Below are positions 6,416-7,977 of a stretch of DNA of 7,977 nt, piece by piece. The notes under the pieces are model-generated. The model was not told the origin of the DNA and made no database searches. It was given only the letters and a program-made list of their open reading frames with translations. Source of the DNA: an uncultured Clostridium sp. Its GTDB lineage: Bacteria > Bacillota_A > Clostridia > TANB77 > CAG-508. The first letter of the stretch is position 1. The number at the start of each line of letters is the position of its first letter. Where the stretch lies: contig CATOLW010000046.1 of the NCBI GenBank assembly GCA_951800935.1, forward strand, positions 1 through 7,977, written 5' to 3'. A program made the position numbers and the translations under genes.

Positions 6416-7042
6416 TTATTTTGAGTAAAGCTCTACTATTAAATGTTCTTCGATTGGAATATCAATGTCTTCTCTAGACGCTAATCTAATAACTTTACCT
6501 GTTAATTTTTCATTATCTTTTTCTAACCATGCTGGCATTGGTCTTTTGCTTGATTCTTCTACATTTATTTTGATAGTAGCATTTCCTTTTTTACTTTCTC
6601 TTACTGTAATAATATCTCCTTCTTTTACTAAATAAGAAGGGATATCAACTTTTTTACCATTTACTTCGAATTGCGCATGATTTACAAATTGTCTAGCTTG
6701 TGCTCTTGAGGTTCCAAATCCTAGTCTATAAACAACATTGTCTAATCTACTTTCTAATATTTGTAATAAGTTTTCACCTGTTACTCCTTTTTTATTGGAA
6801 GCCATTTCAAAATATTTTCTAAATTGTTTTTCTCCCACTCCATAATATGCTTTTGTTTTTTGTTTTTCTCTTAATTGCGTTCCGTATTCAGAAAGTTTTG
6901 CTCTTTTTTGTCCATGTTGACCTGGTGCATAGTTTCTTCTTGAAATACTACATTTATCTGTATAACATCTTTCACCTTTTAAGAACAATTTTTGTCCTTC
7001 TCTACGGCATCTACGACATTGTTCATCTTTATATCTTGCCAT
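6416..7042 (-). CDS. rpsD: 30S ribosomal protein S4 (uS4), zinc-binding type
   Basis: S4 binds 16S rRNA early, starts assembly of the small-subunit body, and in several bacteria represses translation of its own operon. The product has 208 residues. Cys9, Cys12, Cys26 and Cys31 (CRRC, then RCYTDKC) form the zinc site seen in the C+ form of S4. NYAPGQHG (38-44 region) and [20 protein letters not shown] are family hallmarks. The S4 RNA-binding domain spans about 98-158 ([37 protein letters not shown]). The C-terminus [11 protein letters not shown] is complete. The ATG at 7040-7042 follows AAAGGAG by nine bases. It lies 20 bases after rpsK. Its place between rpsK and rpoA is the clostridial order; in Bacillus subtilis rpsD is elsewhere. 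Confidence 0.98.
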   Translation of the reverse strand: MARYKDEQCRRCRREGQKLFLKGERCYTDKCSISRRNYAPGQHGQKRAKLSEYGTQLREKQKTKAYYGVGEKQFRKYFEMASNKKGVTGENLLQILESRLDNVVYRLGFGTSRAQARQFVNHAQFEVNGKKVDIPSYLVKEGDIITVRESKKGNATIKINVEESSKRPMPAWLEKDNEKLTGKVIRLASREDIDIPIEEHLIVELYSK

Positions 7043-7062
7043 TATTTTCTACTCCTTTCATT

Positions 7063-7458
7063 TTATACACGTCTTCTTTTTGGTGGTCTGCAACCATTGT
7101 GTGGTATTGGTGTTACGTCTTTGATTGCACTTATTTCAAGACCTGCTGTTTGAAGCGCACGAATTGCTGCTTCTCTTCCTGAACCTGGTCCTTTTACAAA
7201 TACTTCAACAGACTTTAATCCATGTTCCATAGCAGTTTTTGCAGCTGTTTCTGCAACTTGACCTGCTGCATATGGGGTACTTTTTCTAGAACCTTTGAAT
7301 CCTAATCCTCCAGCACTTCCCCATGAAATTGCATTGCCTCGTGTATCTGTGATTGTAACGATTGTATTATTAAAACTAGAATGAATGTGTGCTGCTCCTT
7401 TTTCAATGTTTTTTCTATTTCTTCTAGCTACTTTTTTTGTTGTTACATTTTTAGCCAT
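7063..7458 (-). CDS. rpsK: 30S ribosomal protein S11 (uS11)
   Basis: S11 lies on the platform of the small subunit, next to the mRNA exit and the 690 loop of 16S rRNA. The product has 131 residues from the ATG at 7456-7458: [21 protein letters not shown] (23-43), [21 protein letters not shown] (46-66), the PGSGRE loop (91-96) and the basic end [12 protein letters not shown], all diagnostic. The frame is open to a GTG at 7489-7491, but that codon has no Shine-Dalgarno site and its extra residues ([10 protein letters not shown]) encode the AAGGAGG site of the real start, so the ATG is used. It follows rpsM after about 55 bases. Confidence 0.98.
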   Translation of the reverse strand: MAKNVTTKKVARRNRKNIEKGAAHIHSSFNNTIVTITDTRGNAISWGSAGGLGFKGSRKSTPYAAGQVAETAAKTAMEHGLKSVEVFVKGPGSGREAAIRALQTAGLEISAIKDVTPIPHNGCRPPKRRRV

Positions 7459-7513
7459 TTTGCTTCTTTCCTCCTTATTCAAAATCTTCACTTTTTTAAT
7501 TTATTCAATCACT

Positions 7514-7882
7514 TTATTTTTTGCTTTTACTTACTAGCTTTCTAGGACCTTTTCTAGTTCTAGCATTTGTTTTGGTTCTTTGCCCTCTTACTGGTAAACC
7601 TCTTCTATGTCTTAATCCTCTATAACATCCTATTTCTGTAAGTCTTTTTATATTAAGCGCTACTTCTCTTCTTAAGTCTCCCTCAACTGTATATGCTTCA
7701 TCAATTACTTTTCTAATATCATTTACTTGTTCATCTGTTAAGTCTTTTACTCTAGTATCTAAATTAATTCCTGCTTTTCCAAGAATTTTTCTTGCACTTG
7801 ATACGCCTATACCATAGATATAAGTAAGTCCTATTTCTACTCTTTTTTCTTTTGGTAAATCTACTCCTGCTATACGAGCCAT
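7514..7882 (-). CDS. rpsM: 30S ribosomal protein S13 (uS13)
   Basis: S13 sits on the head of the small subunit, forms bridges with the large subunit through L5, and touches the P-site tRNA with its tail. The product has 122 residues from the ATG at 7880-7882: [21 protein letters not shown], then YGIG at 23-26 as part of the helix-turn region, and the long basic tail [20 protein letters not shown] (88-106) ending in KSKK. GGAGGTG at 7892-7898 is nine bases before the ATG. An upstream in-frame TTG (7898-7900) is part of that site and is rejected. It is the first gene of the operon seen here; rpmJ, the common neighbour, is not visible in the 95 bases upstream. Confidence 0.98.
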   Translation of the reverse strand: MARIAGVDLPKEKRVEIGLTYIYGIGVSSARKILGKAGINLDTRVKDLTDEQVNDIRKVIDEAYTVEGDLRREVALNIKRLTEIGCYRGLRHRRGLPVRGQRTKTNARTRKGPRKLVSKSKK

Positions 7883-7904
7883 ATTTTTTTGCACCTCCAA
7901 AATA

Positions 7905-7933
7905 ATTTTATGTTTTTTGATTTTGTTTGTCCT
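7905..7933 (-). promoter_or_regulatory. Weak candidate promoter upstream of rpsM
   Basis: On the minus strand AGGACA (7928-7933, four of six) is followed after 17 bases by TAAAAT (7905-7910, five of six). Transcription would begin close to the Shine-Dalgarno site of rpsM, which is very short for a leader. In such AT-rich sequence chance matches are common. Confidence 0.2.
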
Positions 7934-7977
7934 AAAATGATTTAAAGGTGAAATGCACTAGCGTTTACTCTAGCCTT

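Overview
The window is AT-rich and, as far as it can be read, every gene is on the minus strand, so the text below follows transcription from right to left. The order rpsM-rpsK-rpsD-rpoA-rplQ, with rpsD inside the alpha operon, together with AT-rich codon use, strong AGGAGG-type ribosome binding sites and a neighbouring recD2-comF pair, points to a low-GC Firmicute, most likely a member of the Clostridia. The species cannot be named from the sequence.

Right part (about 4740-7977): the distal end of the ribosomal protein/RNA polymerase alpha operon. It encodes S13, S11, a zinc-type (four-cysteine) S4, the RNA polymerase alpha subunit and an enlarged L17 carrying about 50 extra internal residues. 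A strong intrinsic terminator follows rplQ. These genes supply small-subunit and large-subunit assembly proteins and the alpha dimer that nucleates RNA polymerase. The start of the operon lies beyond the right edge.

Middle part (about 1760-4740): a small unrecognised one-helix membrane protein whose soluble part resembles the start of a GT2 glycosyltransferase fold; then recD2, a superfamily 1 DNA helicase. recD2 has a one-base insertion inside a conserved helicase motif, which separates the last motif from the rest. Between the two genes lies a short GC-rich patch and a candidate promoter.

Left part (1-1760): a perfect TTGACA-17-TATAAT promoter, then comF, which can only be full length if translation starts at an AUU codon placed 8 bases after a good Shine-Dalgarno site. 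A GC-rich hairpin element separates comF from a P-loop NTPase gene of KAP-like type that runs off the left edge. This NTPase is the most accessory-looking gene in the window and the best candidate for something beyond housekeeping, for example phage defence, but the visible part does not prove a role.

No tRNA, rRNA, CRISPR array, transposase gene or recognisable riboswitch was seen. No plus-strand gene is supported.
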